Notes: generated by a model not told the origin, from the sequence alone. A stretch of DNA of 63,654 bases from Gammaproteobacteria bacterium (GCA_018819105.1 JAHJQV010000030.1:1-63654), one strand, 5' to 3'; shown: positions 51,362 to 61,310, counted from the stretch's first letter. A program made the numbers and translations.

Positions 51362-53032
51362 TCAGGCATCAATGCGGCGATATTTGATCCGGTGCGGTTG
51401 CACGTCATTGCCCAGTCGCTTCCTGCGGTCGGCCTCGTATTCACTGAAGTTGCCCTCGAACCAGGTCACCTGGCTGTCGCCTTCGAACGCCAGCACATGG
51501 GTGGCGATGCGGTCGAGAAACCAGCGGTCATGCGAGATCACCAGTGCGCAACCGGGGTAGGCCAGCAGGGCTTCTTCCAGCGCGCGCAGCGTTTCCACGT
51601 CCAGATCGTTGGTGGGCTCATCCAGCAGCAGTACGTTGGCACCGGATTTCAGCAGCTTGGCCAGATGCACGCGATTGCGTTCACCGCCGGACAGATCGCC
51701 GATGCGCTTTTGCTGATCCGCCCCCTTGAAGTTGAAGCGGCCCACGTAGGCGCGCGATGCGGTGACGTAGTCACCCACCTGGATGTTGTCCAGGCCGTCG
51801 CTGATTTCCTGCCACACGGTGTGGTCGTCATTGAGGCTGTCGCGGCTCTGGTTGACGTAACCCAGTTGCACCGTGGGGCCGATGCGCAGTTCGCCGCCAT
51901 CCGGCTGTTCCAGACCGCTGAGCATGCGAAACAGCGTTGATTTGCCGGCACCGTTGGGGCCGATGATGCCAACGATGCCGCCTGGCGGCAGGGTAAAACT
52001 GAGGTCCTCGATCAGCAGGCGGTCAGCGAAGCCCTTGCGCAGATGCTCGGCTTCGATGACCAGATCGCCCAGCCTTGGTCCCGGCGGTATATAGATCTGC
52101 CGGGTTTCATTGCGTTGCTGGTATTCCTTGCTCATCATTTCGTCAAAGCGTGCCAGACGGGCCTTGGATTTGGTCTGCTGGCCTTTCTGGTTGTGGCGCA
52201 CCCATTCCAGTTCGGCTGCGATGGCTTTCTGGCGTGCCTTTTCCTGACGCTCTTCCTGTTGCAGACGCGCATCCTTCTGCTCCAGCCAGGACGAGTAATT
52301 GCCTTCCCAGGGGATGCCGTGGCCACGATCCAGCTCCAGAATCCAGCCGGCGACGTTGTCGAGAAAATAACGGTCATGGGTCACCGCCACCACGGTGCCG
52401 GGAAACTCGGCCAGATAACGCTCCAGCCAGGCCACCGACTCGGCATCCAGATGGTTGGTCGGCTCGTCCAGCAGCAGCATGTCCGGTGCAGTGAGCAGCA
52501 GTCGGCACAGCGCCACGCGCCGGCGCTCGCCACCGGAGAGGTGCTTGATGGGCGCATCCCACTCCGGCAGCCGCAGGGCCTCGGCGGCCACTTCCAGCTT
52601 GCGCTCCAGCTCCCAGCCGCCCTGGGCTTCGATCACTTCCTGCAGTTCAGCCTGACGCGCCAGCAGTTCGTTCATCTCGTCATCGCTCATCGGTTCGGCG
52701 AAGCGGTCGCTGACGGCGTTGAACTCATCCAGTGCCGCCTTCACCCCGCCAACCGCTTCCTCGACCATTTCGCGCACGGTCTTGTCGTCGTCCAGCTGCG
52801 GCTCCTGTGCCAGATAGCCGATGTCGATGCCCGGCTGTGGTCTGGCCTCGCCATCGAATTCCTGATCAATGCCGGCCATGATGCGCAACACGGTCGATTT
52901 TCCGGAACCGTTGAGCCCCAGCAGGCCGATCTTGGCACCGGGAAAAAACGACAGCGAAATGTCCTTGATGATGGTCTGCTTCGGTGGCACCACCTTGCTC
53001 ACACGCAGCATGGAATAGACGTATTGACTCAT
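51362..53032 (-). CDS. ettA: Energy-dependent translational throttle protein EttA
   Basis: An ABC-F protein of 556 residues that binds the ribosomal E site and gates the first elongation steps according to the ATP/ADP ratio. Two ABC cassettes carry Walker A GLNGSGKST (about 39-47) and GPNGAGKST (about 355), signatures LSGGERRRVALCRLLL and LSGGERNRVHLAKLL, joined by the P-site tRNA-interaction linker rich in Lys/Arg/Gln (KARLARFDEM). It ends RIKYRRIDA, as in EttA. Monocistronic, divergent from glyA. Confidence 0.95.
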   Translation of the reverse strand: MSQYVYSMLRVSKVVPPKQTIIKDISLSFFPGAKIGLLGLNGSGKSTVLRIMAGIDQEFDGEARPQPGIDIGYLAQEPQLDDDKTVREMVEEAVGGVKAALDEFNAVSDRFAEPMSDDEMNELLARQAELQEVIEAQGGWELERKLEVAAEALRLPEWDAPIKHLSGGERRRVALCRLLLTAPDMLLLDEPTNHLDAESVAWLERYLAEFPGTVVAVTHDRYFLDNVAGWILELDRGHGIPWEGNYSSWLEQKDARLQQEERQEKARQKAIAAELEWVRHNQKGQQTKSKARLARFDEMMSKEYQQRNETRQIYIPPGPRLGDLVIEAEHLRKGFADRLLIEDLSFTLPPGGIVGIIGPNGAGKSTLFRMLSGLEQPDGGELRIGPTVQLGYVNQSRDSLNDDHTVWQEISDGLDNIQVGDYVTASRAYVGRFNFKGADQQKRIGDLSGGERNRVHLAKLLKSGANVLLLDEPTNDLDVETLRALEEALLAYPGCALVISHDRWFLDRIATHVLAFEGDSQVTWFEGNFSEYEADRRKRLGNDVQPHRIKYRRIDA

Positions 53033-53136
53033 GGGAATACCAGATCAGAAAACCCGCTATTATGCTGGATTCAGACAGCTTTGACCACCATATCAAACTG
53101 CGGCAAGGCGTTTTGACGATGCCGGCAGTCCACTGC

Positions 53137-53145
53137 TGGTAAAAT
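53137..53145 (+). promoter_or_regulatory. Possible extended -10 promoter of glyA
   Basis: TGGTAAAAT at 53137-53145 fits an extended -10 (TGn plus TAAAAT). It lies in an imperfect palindrome CTGGT-AAAA..TTTT-ACACCAG spanning about 53135-53159, which could be a regulator site. TTGACG at 53113-53118 is too far for a standard -35. Confidence 0.35.
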
Positions 53146-53187
53146 GCTTTTTACACCAGTGTCATTGCTTGAATTCAGGAAACAGAC

Positions 53188-54462
53188 ATGTTCTCAGCCT
53201 CCATGCGCATCGATGGTTTTGATCCCGAACTGGCCGCCGCCATCGCGGCAGAAAACCGGCGTCAGGAACAGCACATCGAACTGATCGCCTCGGAAAACTA
53301 CGCCTCGCCACGGGTGCTCGAGGCGCAGGGCTCGGTGCTCACCAACAAGTACGCCGAGGGCTACCCCGGCAAGCGCTACTACGGCGGTTGCGAACACGTC
53401 GATCAGGCCGAGCTGCTGGCCATCGAGCGGGCAAAACAACTGTTTGGTGCGGGCTATGCCAACGTGCAGCCGCATTCCGGCTCGCAGGCCAATCAGGCCG
53501 TGTTTCTGGCGCTGTTGCAGCCCGGTGACACCATTCTCGGCATGGATCTGAGTGAAGGTGGCCACCTTACTCATGGTGCCAAGGTCAATTTCTCCGGCAA
53601 ACTCTTCAATGCGCTGCATTACGGTCTGGATCACGCCACCGGTCTGATCGACTACGAACAGATCGAACAACTGGCCAATACGCACCAGCCGAAAATGATC
53701 ATTGGCGGTTTCTCCGCCTACTCCCGCACAGTGGACTGGGCGCGCATGCGCGCCATTGCCGACGCGGTCGGTGCCTGGTTTGTGGTCGACATGGCCCATG
53801 TCGCCGGACTGGTGGCGGCCGGCCTGTACCCGAACCCGGTGCCGCACGCGCATGTGGTCACCTCGACCACGCACAAAACCCTGCGCGGGCCGCGCGGTGG
53901 CATCATCCTGTCCGACAGCGACGATGAAACGCTGCTGAAAAAACTCAATTCGCTGGTGTTTCCCGGCTGTCAGGGCGGTCCGCTCATGCATGTCATTGCG
54001 GCCAAGGCGGTGGCCTTTCTGGAAGCGCTGCAGCCGGAATTCAAAAGCTATCAGCAGCAGGTCATCGACAATGCACGTGCTTTGAGCGCGGCGATGGCAG
54101 CGCACGGCTTTGACATCGTTTCCGGCGGCACCGACAACCACCTGTTTCTGGTCAGCCTGATTGGCAGGGAACTGACCGGCAAGGACGCCGAAGCGCTGCT
54201 GGGCGAGGTCAACATCACGGTGAACAAGAACACCGTGCCCGGCGAGCCGCTGTCGCCGTTCGTCACCTCCGGTCTGCGCATCGGCACCCCGGCCTGCACC
54301 ACGCGCGGCTTTAATGAGGCCGATTGCACGCTGCTTGGCAACATCATCAGCGAGCGTCTGCTGCAGCCCCACGATGCGGCAGTCCGGCAGCGCGTCGCCG
54401 AGGCGGCGGCTGAGCTGTGCCAGCGCTACCCGGTCTATCGTCAGTTGGACACGGCCGCCTGA
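53188..54462 (+). CDS. glyA: Serine hydroxymethyltransferase
   Basis: PLP enzyme converting serine and tetrahydrofolate to glycine and methylene-THF, the main source of one-carbon units. The 424-residue product has [20 protein letters not shown], the [15 protein letters not shown] loop, and the PLP-binding Lys230 in [23 protein letters not shown] precedes ATG 53188. It is followed directly by nrdR, the usual order. Confidence 0.98.
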   Translation: MFSASMRIDGFDPELAAAIAAENRRQEQHIELIASENYASPRVLEAQGSVLTNKYAEGYPGKRYYGGCEHVDQAELLAIERAKQLFGAGYANVQPHSGSQANQAVFLALLQPGDTILGMDLSEGGHLTHGAKVNFSGKLFNALHYGLDHATGLIDYEQIEQLANTHQPKMIIGGFSAYSRTVDWARMRAIADAVGAWFVVDMAHVAGLVAAGLYPNPVPHAHVVTSTTHKTLRGPRGGIILSDSDDETLLKKLNSLVFPGCQGGPLMHVIAAKAVAFLEALQPEFKSYQQQVIDNARALSAAMAAHGFDIVSGGTDNHLFLVSLIGRELTGKDAEALLGEVNITVNKNTVPGEPLSPFVTSGLRIGTPACTTRGFNEADCTLLGNIISERLLQPHDAAVRQRVAEAAAELCQRYPVYRQLDTAA

Positions 54463-54469
54463 GCCGCCG

Positions 54470-54976
54470 ATGCACTGTCCGTTCTGTCAACACACCGACA
54501 CCCGTGTGATCGACTCGCGGGTGACCGTCGATGGTCTGCAGATTCGCCGTCGCCGTGAGTGCGAAAGCTGTCGGGCGCGTTTCAACACCTATGAATCGGC
54601 GCAGCTGAAAGCACCGAACGTGATCAAGGTGAACGGCACCAGAGAGCCATTCGATGAACAGAAAATCCGTCGCGGCATGCTCAAGGCGCTGGAAAAACGG
54701 CCGGTGCCGACCGCCGATGTGGATCGTGCCATCCGCCAACTCCTGCGCCATCTGCTGACCCTGGACGAGGCCGAGATCAGCAGCCGCCGCATCGGCGAGT
54801 GTGTCATGCACACGCTGGCGCGGCTGGATGAGGTGGCCTACATACGTTTTGCCTCGATTTACCTGCGCTTTGATGACCTGCAGGCGTTTCGGGATGAGAT
54901 CGAACGTCTGGAGCGGGAAGATTTCGGCGCGCTGGATTTCAAGCAGATTTCCTTGCTGAAACAAAACCGGGCATGA
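54470..54976 (+). CDS. nrdR: Transcriptional repressor NrdR
   Basis: A 168-residue repressor of ribonucleotide reductase genes. The zinc ribbon has Cys3, Cys6, Cys31 and Cys34 (MHCPFCQH..ECESC), followed by an ATP-cone domain (VIKVNGTREPFDEQKIRRGMLKALEKRPV) that senses ATP/dATP. ATG 54470 lies eight bases after glyA. Overlaps ribD by four bases. Confidence 0.97.
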   Translation: MHCPFCQHTDTRVIDSRVTVDGLQIRRRRECESCRARFNTYESAQLKAPNVIKVNGTREPFDEQKIRRGMLKALEKRPVPTADVDRAIRQLLRHLLTLDEAEISSRRIGECVMHTLARLDEVAYIRFASIYLRFDDLQAFRDEIERLEREDFGALDFKQISLLKQNRA

Positions 54977-56208
54977 CGCCGCCGCCGGCCATGGGCATGC
55001 ACGACAGCGACAGCCATTACATGCAGGAAGCACTGCAGCTCGCCGAGCAGGGGCTGTACAGCAGCGATCCCAATCCGCGTGTGGGCTGCGTGCTGGTGAA
55101 AGACGGTAAGGTGGTGGGTCGTGGCGCGCATCTTGCCGCAGGCCAGCCGCATGCCGAGGTGCATGCGCTGCGTGAGGCCGGTGCCAGTGCCCGTGGCGCA
55201 CACGCTTACGTCACGCTGGAACCATGCTGTCATCATGGCCGCACCGGGCCGTGTGCCGAGGTCCTGATTGCAGCCGGTGTCAGCAAGGTCAGCTATGCGC
55301 TGGAGGATGCCGATCCCAAGGTCAGCGGTGGCGGCGCGGCGATGTTGCGCGAAGCCGGCATTGAGGTTGCAGCCGGCATGCTGGCGACCCCGGCGCTGCA
55401 GCTTAATCGCGGGTTTTTTTCCCGCCACCGGCGCGGACGGCCCTGGCTGCGACTGAAGCTGGCGATCAGTCTGGATGGCAAAGTGGCCGCCGCCGATGGC
55501 AGCAGCCAGTGGATTACTGGCAGCCAGGCGCGTGCCGACAATCAGTTGTGGCGCGCCAGGGCATCGGCGATCATGACCGGAGCCGGCACCGCCAACACCG
55601 ACAATCCGCGCCTGAACGTGCGCCGTGATGAGTTCGAACAGGCGGCCACGCGGCAGCCGCTGCGGGTGGTGTTGAGCACGGATTTCTCGCTGCCGACCGA
55701 CGCCGAGATGCTGCAACTGTCGGCCGGGCAGGTGCTGGTGCTGGGTTGCCGCCACAACCTGCAGGCGCAGCGACTGCGCGCCGCCGGGGCGCACACTGCT
55801 GTGCTGCCGGAAGCGACCGACGGTACCGGCGTCGATCTGCATGCAGCGCTGGCCTGGCTGGCGCAGCAGCAGCAGGTCAATGAGTTGCACGTGGAGTGCG
55901 GACCTAGACTGGGCGGCAGCCTGCTTGCCGCCGGGCTGGTGGATGAACTGCTGATCTATCAGGCCAATTGCCTGCTCGGTGATCGCGGCCTGCCCATGCT
56001 GCATCTGCCGCACATCAACAGCATGTCTGAGCGCTTGCAGCTGGCGTCTGCACAGCAGCAAAGCTGCGGTGATGATCGCCGCCTGCTGTACCGGCTGACC
56101 GCGCTGGAACAGCTGCACGTCAACACTGCGGCCACAACGTCGCCATTGCGGCAAAACCTGAACTCAACCACACCATTGGCCAGCGGAGCAACATGTTTAC
56201 CGGACTGA
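54973..56208 (+). CDS. ribD: Riboflavin biosynthesis deaminase/reductase RibD
   Basis: Bifunctional enzyme for steps two and three of riboflavin synthesis. The N-terminal deaminase domain has zinc ligands His60 (HAE), Cys85 and Cys94 (PCCHHGRTGPC); the C-terminal reductase begins near RPWLRLKLAISLDGKVA and contains ADNQLWRARASAIMTGAGTANTDNP. The 411-residue product carries a slightly extended, low-complexity C-terminal tail that runs 16 bases into ribE. Start overlaps nrdR (ATGA). Confidence 0.96.
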   Translation: MTPPPAMGMHDSDSHYMQEALQLAEQGLYSSDPNPRVGCVLVKDGKVVGRGAHLAAGQPHAEVHALREAGASARGAHAYVTLEPCCHHGRTGPCAEVLIAAGVSKVSYALEDADPKVSGGGAAMLREAGIEVAAGMLATPALQLNRGFFSRHRRGRPWLRLKLAISLDGKVAAADGSSQWITGSQARADNQLWRARASAIMTGAGTANTDNPRLNVRRDEFEQAATRQPLRVVLSTDFSLPTDAEMLQLSAGQVLVLGCRHNLQAQRLRAAGAHTAVLPEATDGTGVDLHAALAWLAQQQQVNELHVECGPRLGGSLLAAGLVDELLIYQANCLLGDRGLPMLHLPHINSMSERLQLASAQQQSCGDDRRLLYRLTALEQLHVNTAATTSPLRQNLNSTTPLASGATCLPD

Positions 56209-56807
56209 TACGTTATCGCGGCGAAATGCTGTCGCGTCAAGGCAACATCAACGGCGAGCGCATCGTCATCGCCCTGCATGATGCCATCCCCGATCTGGAA
56301 GAAGGCGACAGCCTGGCCGTGAACGGCGTCTGCCTGACCGTGCTGGACATCTCGCCGCAGCGTTTCTCGGCCGATCTGTCTCGGGAAACCCTGGCGCTGA
56401 CCACGCTGGGCCAGCTCTATGCCGGCGAGGAGCTCAACCTGGAGCCCTCGCTGCGGCTGGGCGATACCCTGGATGGTCATCTGGTCAGCGGCCACGTCGA
56501 TGCCATCGGCCATGTGCGCCGCATCGAACTGCAGTCGCTCAGCGCCAAGGTTTGGGTCAACGCCCCGGCGCGGCTGTTGCCGCTGATCGCGGTCAAGGGC
56601 AGCATTGCCATCGACGGCGTCAGCCTGACCGTGAACGAGGTCGATGGCGAGGGTTTCTGCGTGCAGCTGATCCCGCACACTCGCCAGCACAGCACGCTGG
56701 GGGCGCTCAAGGCTGGGCAGGCGGTCAATCTGGAAGCCGATCTGTTGGCCCGCTATGTCACCCGTTACCTGGCTGCGTCCCGCCATGATGATAAAATAAG
56801 CGAATGA
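56193..56807 (+). CDS. ribE: Riboflavin synthase alpha subunit
   Basis: A 204-residue protein with two tandem lumazine-binding barrels: MFTGLI at the start, then [14 protein letters not shown] and, in the second barrel, [15 protein letters not shown], plus GHLVSGHVD. It dismutates two 6,7-dimethyl-8-ribityllumazine molecules to riboflavin. Overlaps both neighbours, so it is translated within the rib operon. Confidence 0.97.
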   Translation: MFTGLIRYRGEMLSRQGNINGERIVIALHDAIPDLEEGDSLAVNGVCLTVLDISPQRFSADLSRETLALTTLGQLYAGEELNLEPSLRLGDTLDGHLVSGHVDAIGHVRRIELQSLSAKVWVNAPARLLPLIAVKGSIAIDGVSLTVNEVDGEGFCVQLIPHTRQHSTLGALKAGQAVNLEADLLARYVTRYLAASRHDDKISE

Positions 56808-57985
56808 ACGAACTTTCCGTGAATGCCGGCATCAGCGAGCGCACTGATGGCTGCGAAGATGAGTTGATGCATGACATCGCCGAGCTGCTGGAGGACATCC
56901 GCCAGGGCCGCATGGTGATCATGATGGACGATGAGGATCGCGAAAACGAAGGCGATCTGATCATGGCGGCCAGCATGGTGCGTCCCGAGGACATCAACTT
57001 CATGGCCCGCTATGGCCGCGGTCTGATCTGTCTGCCGCTGACCCGCGAGCGTTGCCGCCAGCTCAATCTGGGGCTGATGGTGTCCGACAACATGGCCCGC
57101 TTTGCCACCAATTTCACCGTCTCCATCGAGGCCGCCGAAGGCGTTACCACCGGCATCTCGGCGTATGATCGCGCCCACACTATCCGCACTGCGGTCAAGC
57201 CCGATGCCGATGCCGCCGACCTTACCCAGCCCGGCCACATCTTCCCGCTGATGGCGCAACCCGGTGGCGTGCTGACCCGCGCCGGGCACACCGAGGCTGC
57301 GGTCGATCTGGCGCTGCTGGCTGGTCTGGAACCGGCTGCCGTGCTGGTGGAAATCCTCAACGAGGACGGCACCATGGCCCGGCGCAAGGATCTGCACCGC
57401 TTCGCCGCCGAACACCAGTTGAAAATCGGCACCATCGCCGATCTCATCCGCTATCGCCTGCACAACGAGCGCAGTGTCGAGCCGGTGCACAGCCAGCCGG
57501 TGAGCAATGCCTATGGCGATTTCCAACTCATCACCTACCGTGACAGCATTCACAAGTGCCTGCACTGGGCGCTGCTCAAGGGCGAGCCGGATCCCGAACA
57601 GGCGTTTTTGGTGCGCGTGCATGTGCAGAACATGCTCGGCGACGTGCTCGGCCTGCATGAACCGTCCTTTGGCCTGCCGCTGCAGGTGGCGATGCGTGAA
57701 ATCCAGCAGCATGGCGCCGGACTGGTGCTGGTGCTGGCCAACCAGGAAAACGACGAGCAGCGGCTGGCCGCGCTGCAGCAGCGTGCGCCCGCCGCCCACG
57801 AGGCCGGCGACAACGCCGCCGCCAGTGAGCTGCGCACCTATGGCATCGGCGCGCAGATCATTCACGATCTGGGCATCCGCAAGATGCGCGTGCTCAGTGC
57901 GCCAAAACGCTTTCTCGGCCTGTCCGGATTTGGTCTGGAAGTGGTCGAATACGTCGACTCCACGCCGCAAGACCACCTTTCATGA
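56804..57985 (+). CDS. ribB: DHBP synthase with degenerate GTP cyclohydrolase II domain
   Basis: A 393-residue RibBA-type fusion. The N-terminal domain is a full 3,4-dihydroxy-2-butanone-4-phosphate synthase ([47 protein letters not shown]). The C-terminal domain aligns with GTP cyclohydrolase II but has lost the zinc cysteines: the usual CLTGDVFGSxRCDC stretch reads [15 protein letters not shown]. It is therefore the RibBX form, expected to make only the four-carbon unit; a separate ribA should exist elsewhere. Confidence 0.92.
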   Translation: MNELSVNAGISERTDGCEDELMHDIAELLEDIRQGRMVIMMDDEDRENEGDLIMAASMVRPEDINFMARYGRGLICLPLTRERCRQLNLGLMVSDNMARFATNFTVSIEAAEGVTTGISAYDRAHTIRTAVKPDADAADLTQPGHIFPLMAQPGGVLTRAGHTEAAVDLALLAGLEPAAVLVEILNEDGTMARRKDLHRFAAEHQLKIGTIADLIRYRLHNERSVEPVHSQPVSNAYGDFQLITYRDSIHKCLHWALLKGEPDPEQAFLVRVHVQNMLGDVLGLHEPSFGLPLQVAMREIQQHGAGLVLVLANQENDEQRLAALQQRAPAAHEAGDNAAASELRTYGIGAQIIHDLGIRKMRVLSAPKRFLGLSGFGLEVVEYVDSTPQDHLS

Positions 57986-58482
57986 GCGGTTCTGCTGGCA
58001 CTCCGCAAGCGGTCGACGCCAGTGCCCTGCAGGCCCGCTATGTGCTGCTGGCCGCACGTTTCAATGCGGCGATTGTCGAGCAGCTGCTCAGCGGTGCCCG
58101 CGAGGCGCTGTTGCAGGCCGGTGTGGCCGCCGCACAGATCGAAGTCATGCATGTGCCCGGCGCGTTCGAGTTGCCACAGGTGGCCGCCGCCGTGGTCGGC
58201 AGTGGCCGTGCCGATGCGGTGATCGCACTGGGCACCGTGATCCGCGGTGAAACCGCACACTTCGAATACGTCTCATCCAGCTGCGCACACGGACTCAGCC
58301 GTGTCGGCGTGGAATACGGCGTGCCCGTGCTGCTGGGCGTGCTCAACACCGAAAACGAAGCCCAGGCACGGCAACGCGCCGCCATCGACGGCGACAACAA
58401 GGGCGCGGAAGTGGCCCAAGCAGCGCTGCAGATGGTGTCGCTGTACGCACGCCTGGACGCCGCCGAACTGGCTGCGACATGA
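57982..58482 (+). CDS. ribH: 6,7-dimethyl-8-ribityllumazine synthase
   Basis: A 166-residue lumazine synthase forming the penultimate riboflavin intermediate. Motifs ARFNAAIVEQLLSGA, VPGAFELPQVA and ALGTVIRGETAHFEYV with catalytic His93 are typical, as is FGVLNTENEAQA-like VLLGVLNTENEAQARQRA. Coupled by four-base overlaps to ribB and nusB. Confidence 0.97.
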   Translation: MSGSAGTPQAVDASALQARYVLLAARFNAAIVEQLLSGAREALLQAGVAAAQIEVMHVPGAFELPQVAAAVVGSGRADAVIALGTVIRGETAHFEYVSSSCAHGLSRVGVEYGVPVLLGVLNTENEAQARQRAAIDGDNKGAEVAQAALQMVSLYARLDAAELAAT

Positions 58483-58925
58483 GCCGGGTTGCCGCCGAGC
58501 ATCGGCCCCGTCACATCGCCCGGCAGCGCGCTGCGCAGGCGCTCTACCAGCTGCAGATCAACCCGGATACCCCGCGCGCCGTGGTCGAGCAGTTTCTCGC
58601 CACGCAGGATTTCACCAGCGTCGATGCCGAATACTTCCGCGAACTGGTGATCCGCGCCGGCAACCAGCAGGAAGCCATCGTCAACCAGTGTGCACCGCAC
58701 ATGCACATCCCCTGGGGCCAGCTTGATGCCATGGAACGCGCCATTCTGGCTCTGGCCTGGGTGGAACTGGCCGAACAGATGCAGATACCGGTCAAAGTGG
58801 TCATCAACGAGGCGGTGGAACTGGCCAAGCGCTTCGGCGCCGAGCAAAGCCACACCTTCATCAACGGCGTGCTCGATCGGCTCGCTCGCCAGTTGCGCGC
58901 GCTGGAAGCGGCCAGCCTGCGCTGA
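58479..58925 (+). CDS. nusB: Transcription antitermination factor NusB
   Basis: A 148-residue all-helical RNA-binding protein that joins NusE/S10 on boxA for rRNA antitermination. Recognisable parts are RQRAAQALYQLQIN, AMERAILALAWVEL, VVINEAVELAKRFG and HTFINGVLDRLAR. It follows ribH, as in most proteobacteria. Confidence 0.96.
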   Translation: MSRVAAEHRPRHIARQRAAQALYQLQINPDTPRAVVEQFLATQDFTSVDAEYFRELVIRAGNQQEAIVNQCAPHMHIPWGQLDAMERAILALAWVELAEQMQIPVKVVINEAVELAKRFGAEQSHTFINGVLDRLARQLRALEAASLR

Positions 58926-58952
58926 GCGATTCTGCACAGCGTCTCCGGCCAC

Positions 58953-59933
58953 ATGACATTCACCGAATTCGACCTGATCGCAGCCATACAGCAAGGTCTG
59001 CCGCAGTCCAACGACGAGCAGTTGCTGTTGGGTATCGGCGACGATGCCGCCATCGTCCAGCCTACTGTCGGTGAGCAACTGGTGATCAGCACCGACACCA
59101 TGAACGCTGGCGTGCACTTTTTCCCCGACGACAACGCTGCCGACATCGGCCACAAGCTGGTTGCGGTCAATCTCAGCGATCTCGCCGCCATGGCGGCCAC
59201 ACCACGCTGGTGCCTGCTCAACCTGAGTCTGCCCGCAGACTGGTCGGCCAGTCAGCGCAGCAACTGGCTGTGCGCGCTCATCGATGGTCTGCTGCCGATC
59301 ATGCAGCAGCATGCCATGACACTGATCGGCGGCGACACCACCAGCGGCACGCTGAGCCTGACGCTGACAGCCATCGGCAGCGTGCCGGCTGGCAGCGCCG
59401 TGACCCGCGCCGGGGCCGCAGCGGGAGACCACATCCTGCTCAGTGGCCATGTCGGTGATGCCGCCGCCGCACTGCATGGGCTTAAGCATGGTGCCGTTGT
59501 CAGCGCAGCACTGCTGCACAGACTGCGACGACCAACGCCACGGCTGGAATTGGGGCAGGCACTGCGCGGTCTGGCCAGTGCCATGATCGACGTCTCCGAC
59601 GGCCTGCTGGCAGACCTGCAGCACATCCTGCAGGCCTCAGCGGTGGGTGCCAGTGTGTGCGTTGAAGACGTGCCCATGTCCCCGGTGCTGGCGGCTGCCG
59701 GAATGGACAATGCAGAAATGCAGCGCTGTGCGCTCAGCGGTGGTGACGATTACGAACTGTGCTGCTGCGTGCCGGACAGACACCTGGCCGCGGCACTGCA
59801 GGCCGCACAGCACTGCTCGATAAAGCTCAGTTGCATAGGCCGCATCGAAGCCGAGCCCGGCCTGCGCTGTATCGACGCCGCTGGTGAACCCATCAAGCTG
59901 CCGCAAGGCGGCTGGCAACATTTCCATGACTGA
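58953..59933 (+). CDS. thiL: Thiamine-monophosphate kinase
   Basis: A 326-residue PurM-fold kinase making thiamine diphosphate from the monophosphate with ATP. Motifs GIGDDAAIV, ISTDTMNAGVHF, VAVNLSDLAAMAATP, MTLIGGDTTSG and IDVSDGLLADL are all present. Sits between nusB and pgpA, overlapping the latter by eight bases. Confidence 0.97.
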   Translation: MTFTEFDLIAAIQQGLPQSNDEQLLLGIGDDAAIVQPTVGEQLVISTDTMNAGVHFFPDDNAADIGHKLVAVNLSDLAAMAATPRWCLLNLSLPADWSASQRSNWLCALIDGLLPIMQQHAMTLIGGDTTSGTLSLTLTAIGSVPAGSAVTRAGAAAGDHILLSGHVGDAAAALHGLKHGAVVSAALLHRLRRPTPRLELGQALRGLASAMIDVSDGLLADLQHILQASAVGASVCVEDVPMSPVLAAAGMDNAEMQRCALSGGDDYELCCCVPDRHLAAALQAAQHCSIKLSCIGRIEAEPGLRCIDAAGEPIKLPQGGWQHFHD

Positions 59934-60474
59934 ACCCAAACCAGGCCCATGCCCACACCGTCACGGCCGCCAGCAACGCCAGCAGCTGTGGCAACTGGCC
60001 TGGCGCACACCGGCTGGCTGGCTGGCGCTGGGGCTTGGCAGTGGCCTCAGCCCCATTGCACCGGGCACCGCCGGCAGTGCCATGGCGCTGCTGCTGGCCT
60101 GGCTGTGGCTGCAGTTGCTGGCCATGGCAGGATGGCCGATACTTTGGCCATCACTGGGCATGATTGCACTGGTGTTCGTGCTCGGCGTGTTGGCATCAGA
60201 CTCAGTTTGCAGGCAACTCAAAACCCACGACCACGGCGCCGTGGTGGTGGATGAATTCGTCGGCCAATGGCTGGTGCTGCTGCTGGTGCCGATGTCCATC
60301 GGCGGCTGGCTGGCAGCATTTCTGCTGTTTCGCCTGTTCGACATCATCAAACCCTGGCCTGCCCGCGCCGCCGACCGCCACATCCACGGCGGCATCGGTG
60401 TCATGCTCGACGACGTGCTCGCCGCCGGCTATGCCATGCTGGTGGTGCTGGCATACCAGCAGCTGATGCCATAA
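59926..60474 (+). CDS. pgpA: Phosphatidylglycerophosphatase A
   Basis: A 182-residue membrane phosphatase of phosphatidylglycerol synthesis. After a basic N-terminus it shows LGSGLSPIAPGTAGSA, then membrane helices with HDHGAVVVDEFVGQWLVLL and FRLFDIIKPWPARAADRHIHGGIGVMLDDVLAG-like sequence, all hallmarks of PgpA. ATG 59926 is preferred over an upstream in-frame ATG because of homology. Last gene of the glyA-to-pgpA run. Confidence 0.94.
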   Translation: MTEPKPGPCPHRHGRQQRQQLWQLAWRTPAGWLALGLGSGLSPIAPGTAGSAMALLLAWLWLQLLAMAGWPILWPSLGMIALVFVLGVLASDSVCRQLKTHDHGAVVVDEFVGQWLVLLLVPMSIGGWLAAFLLFRLFDIIKPWPARAADRHIHGGIGVMLDDVLAAGYAMLVVLAYQQLMP

Positions 60475-60672
60475 CGACGTCCCATTGCCAACATATCTGT
60501 GCTCAAACAAAAAGCCGCCTCGCAGACGAAAAATGCGCTAAAAACCCAAGTAAATCAGAGTCATGCAGGAGCCTGCTTGCAGGCGAAAAACCCATAAGAT
60601 GCCCTAGTAGAACGAAGCCGACTTGTAGCCTGTTGAAGGTGAATCATTGACAAAATACATGGTCAGTACCTC

Positions 60673-60702
60673 GTAGGTCGGACAAGCGAAGCGCATCCGG
60701 CC
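60673..60702. repeat. REP-like single arm
   Basis: GTAGGTCGGACAAGCGAAGC and the following ten bases match the right arm of the palindromic pair at 2035-2064 at about 27 of 30 positions. It indicates that this sequence is a dispersed extragenic repeat in the genome rather than a unique hairpin. Confidence 0.7.
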
Positions 60703-60760
60703 AAGTCAACCACCAGCGCAGCAACAAACACCAAAGTCTTGCGCTTTGCCCTAATAGTAA

Positions 60761-60822
60761 GGCTCGGGATCGGCTCGGGGCACCCATCATCCGTAGCGTT
60801 CAGAGTATTGGTATCCCATCCC
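60761..60822 (+). repeat. Left imperfect direct repeat flanking the toxin-antitoxin pair
   Basis: About 62 bases beginning GGCTCGGGATCGGCTCGGGG match 61598-61659 at roughly four in five positions in the same orientation. The two copies bracket the vapBC-like genes. Confidence 0.7.
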
Positions 60823-60851
60823 ATTATCCCTGAGAAGACCCTGTCTCTGGA

Positions 60852-61310
60852 TTAGCATCCGTCGTGAATTCGGTGGCTCGTGGTGTCAACCGGATTGATC
60901 AGCTGGGTAAATCCATAGTCCTCGAAGCCTCGGGTATTGCGGGTGGCGAATTCGGTGATGCCGTGGTATCGCAGGGTCAAGGCGATACGGGCGTCAAAAA
61001 CTGCCCGTCGCGCGATGTCGGGACGTTGCGCAATGACCCAGACTTTGTCCATGATCGGCGCGTTTTCTATCATTGCCCAACGAGGATTCTCACGCCACTG
61101 CAAGCAGACTGCGGCCGCATCCGCTGCATTGAGGGGAAAATTCAAAACTGCTCGGTTTCGTAGCAGTTGATAGAGTTCAACCAGCACCAGGTCGCAGATT
61201 GCAACATCGTCGCGTGATCCACATTCCTCGATAAATGCTCGTGCCGGTCGGTGCTCCGGACAGTCCTCGTTCTGTGCGTAGAGAAGGATATTGGAGTCGA
61301 TGGAAAGCAC
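60852..61310 (-). CDS. PIN-domain toxin (VapC-like)
   Basis: A 152-residue PIN-domain ribonuclease, presumably cutting RNA (often initiator tRNA or rRNA) until bound by its antitoxin. Acidic active-site residues are visible in LSIDSNILLYA (Asp), LVLVELYQLLRN (Glu) and FDARIALTLRYHGITEFATRNTRGFEDYGF (Asp residues). GTG 61310 is chosen as start because AAGGA lies seven bases upstream; a TTG immediately before is possible. The start is 10 bases from the antitoxin stop, as is usual for two-gene toxin operons. Confidence 0.85.
   Translation of the reverse strand: MLSIDSNILLYAQNEDCPEHRPARAFIEECGSRDDVAICDLVLVELYQLLRNRAVLNFPLNAADAAAVCLQWRENPRWAMIENAPIMDKVWVIAQRPDIARRAVFDARIALTLRYHGITEFATRNTRGFEDYGFTQLINPVDTTSHRIHDGC

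Larger units (their letters stand above)
60475..60851. other. Intergenic boundary between core and accessory DNA
   Basis: 377 bases without a supported gene, between the conserved pgpA operon and the toxin-antitoxin genes. It holds a REP-like arm (60673-60702), and the left copy of a direct repeat (60761-60822). A small stem GCCTG-CTTG-CAGGC near 60570 lacks a T-run and is not called a terminator. Confidence 0.5.

Noticed and set aside
54463-54990. FMN riboswitch near the riboflavin genes
   Set aside because: ribD overlaps nrdR by four bases and there is no leader RNA region; no riboswitch-like fold was seen.
58038-59624. 528-codon frame on the - strand
   Set aside because: Covers ribH, nusB and thiL on the opposite strand, all of which are clear genes with coupled starts.
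60560-60595. Possible terminator after pgpA
   Set aside because: The stem is only five pairs and is followed by A residues on the + strand, so it does not fit an intrinsic terminator in either direction.
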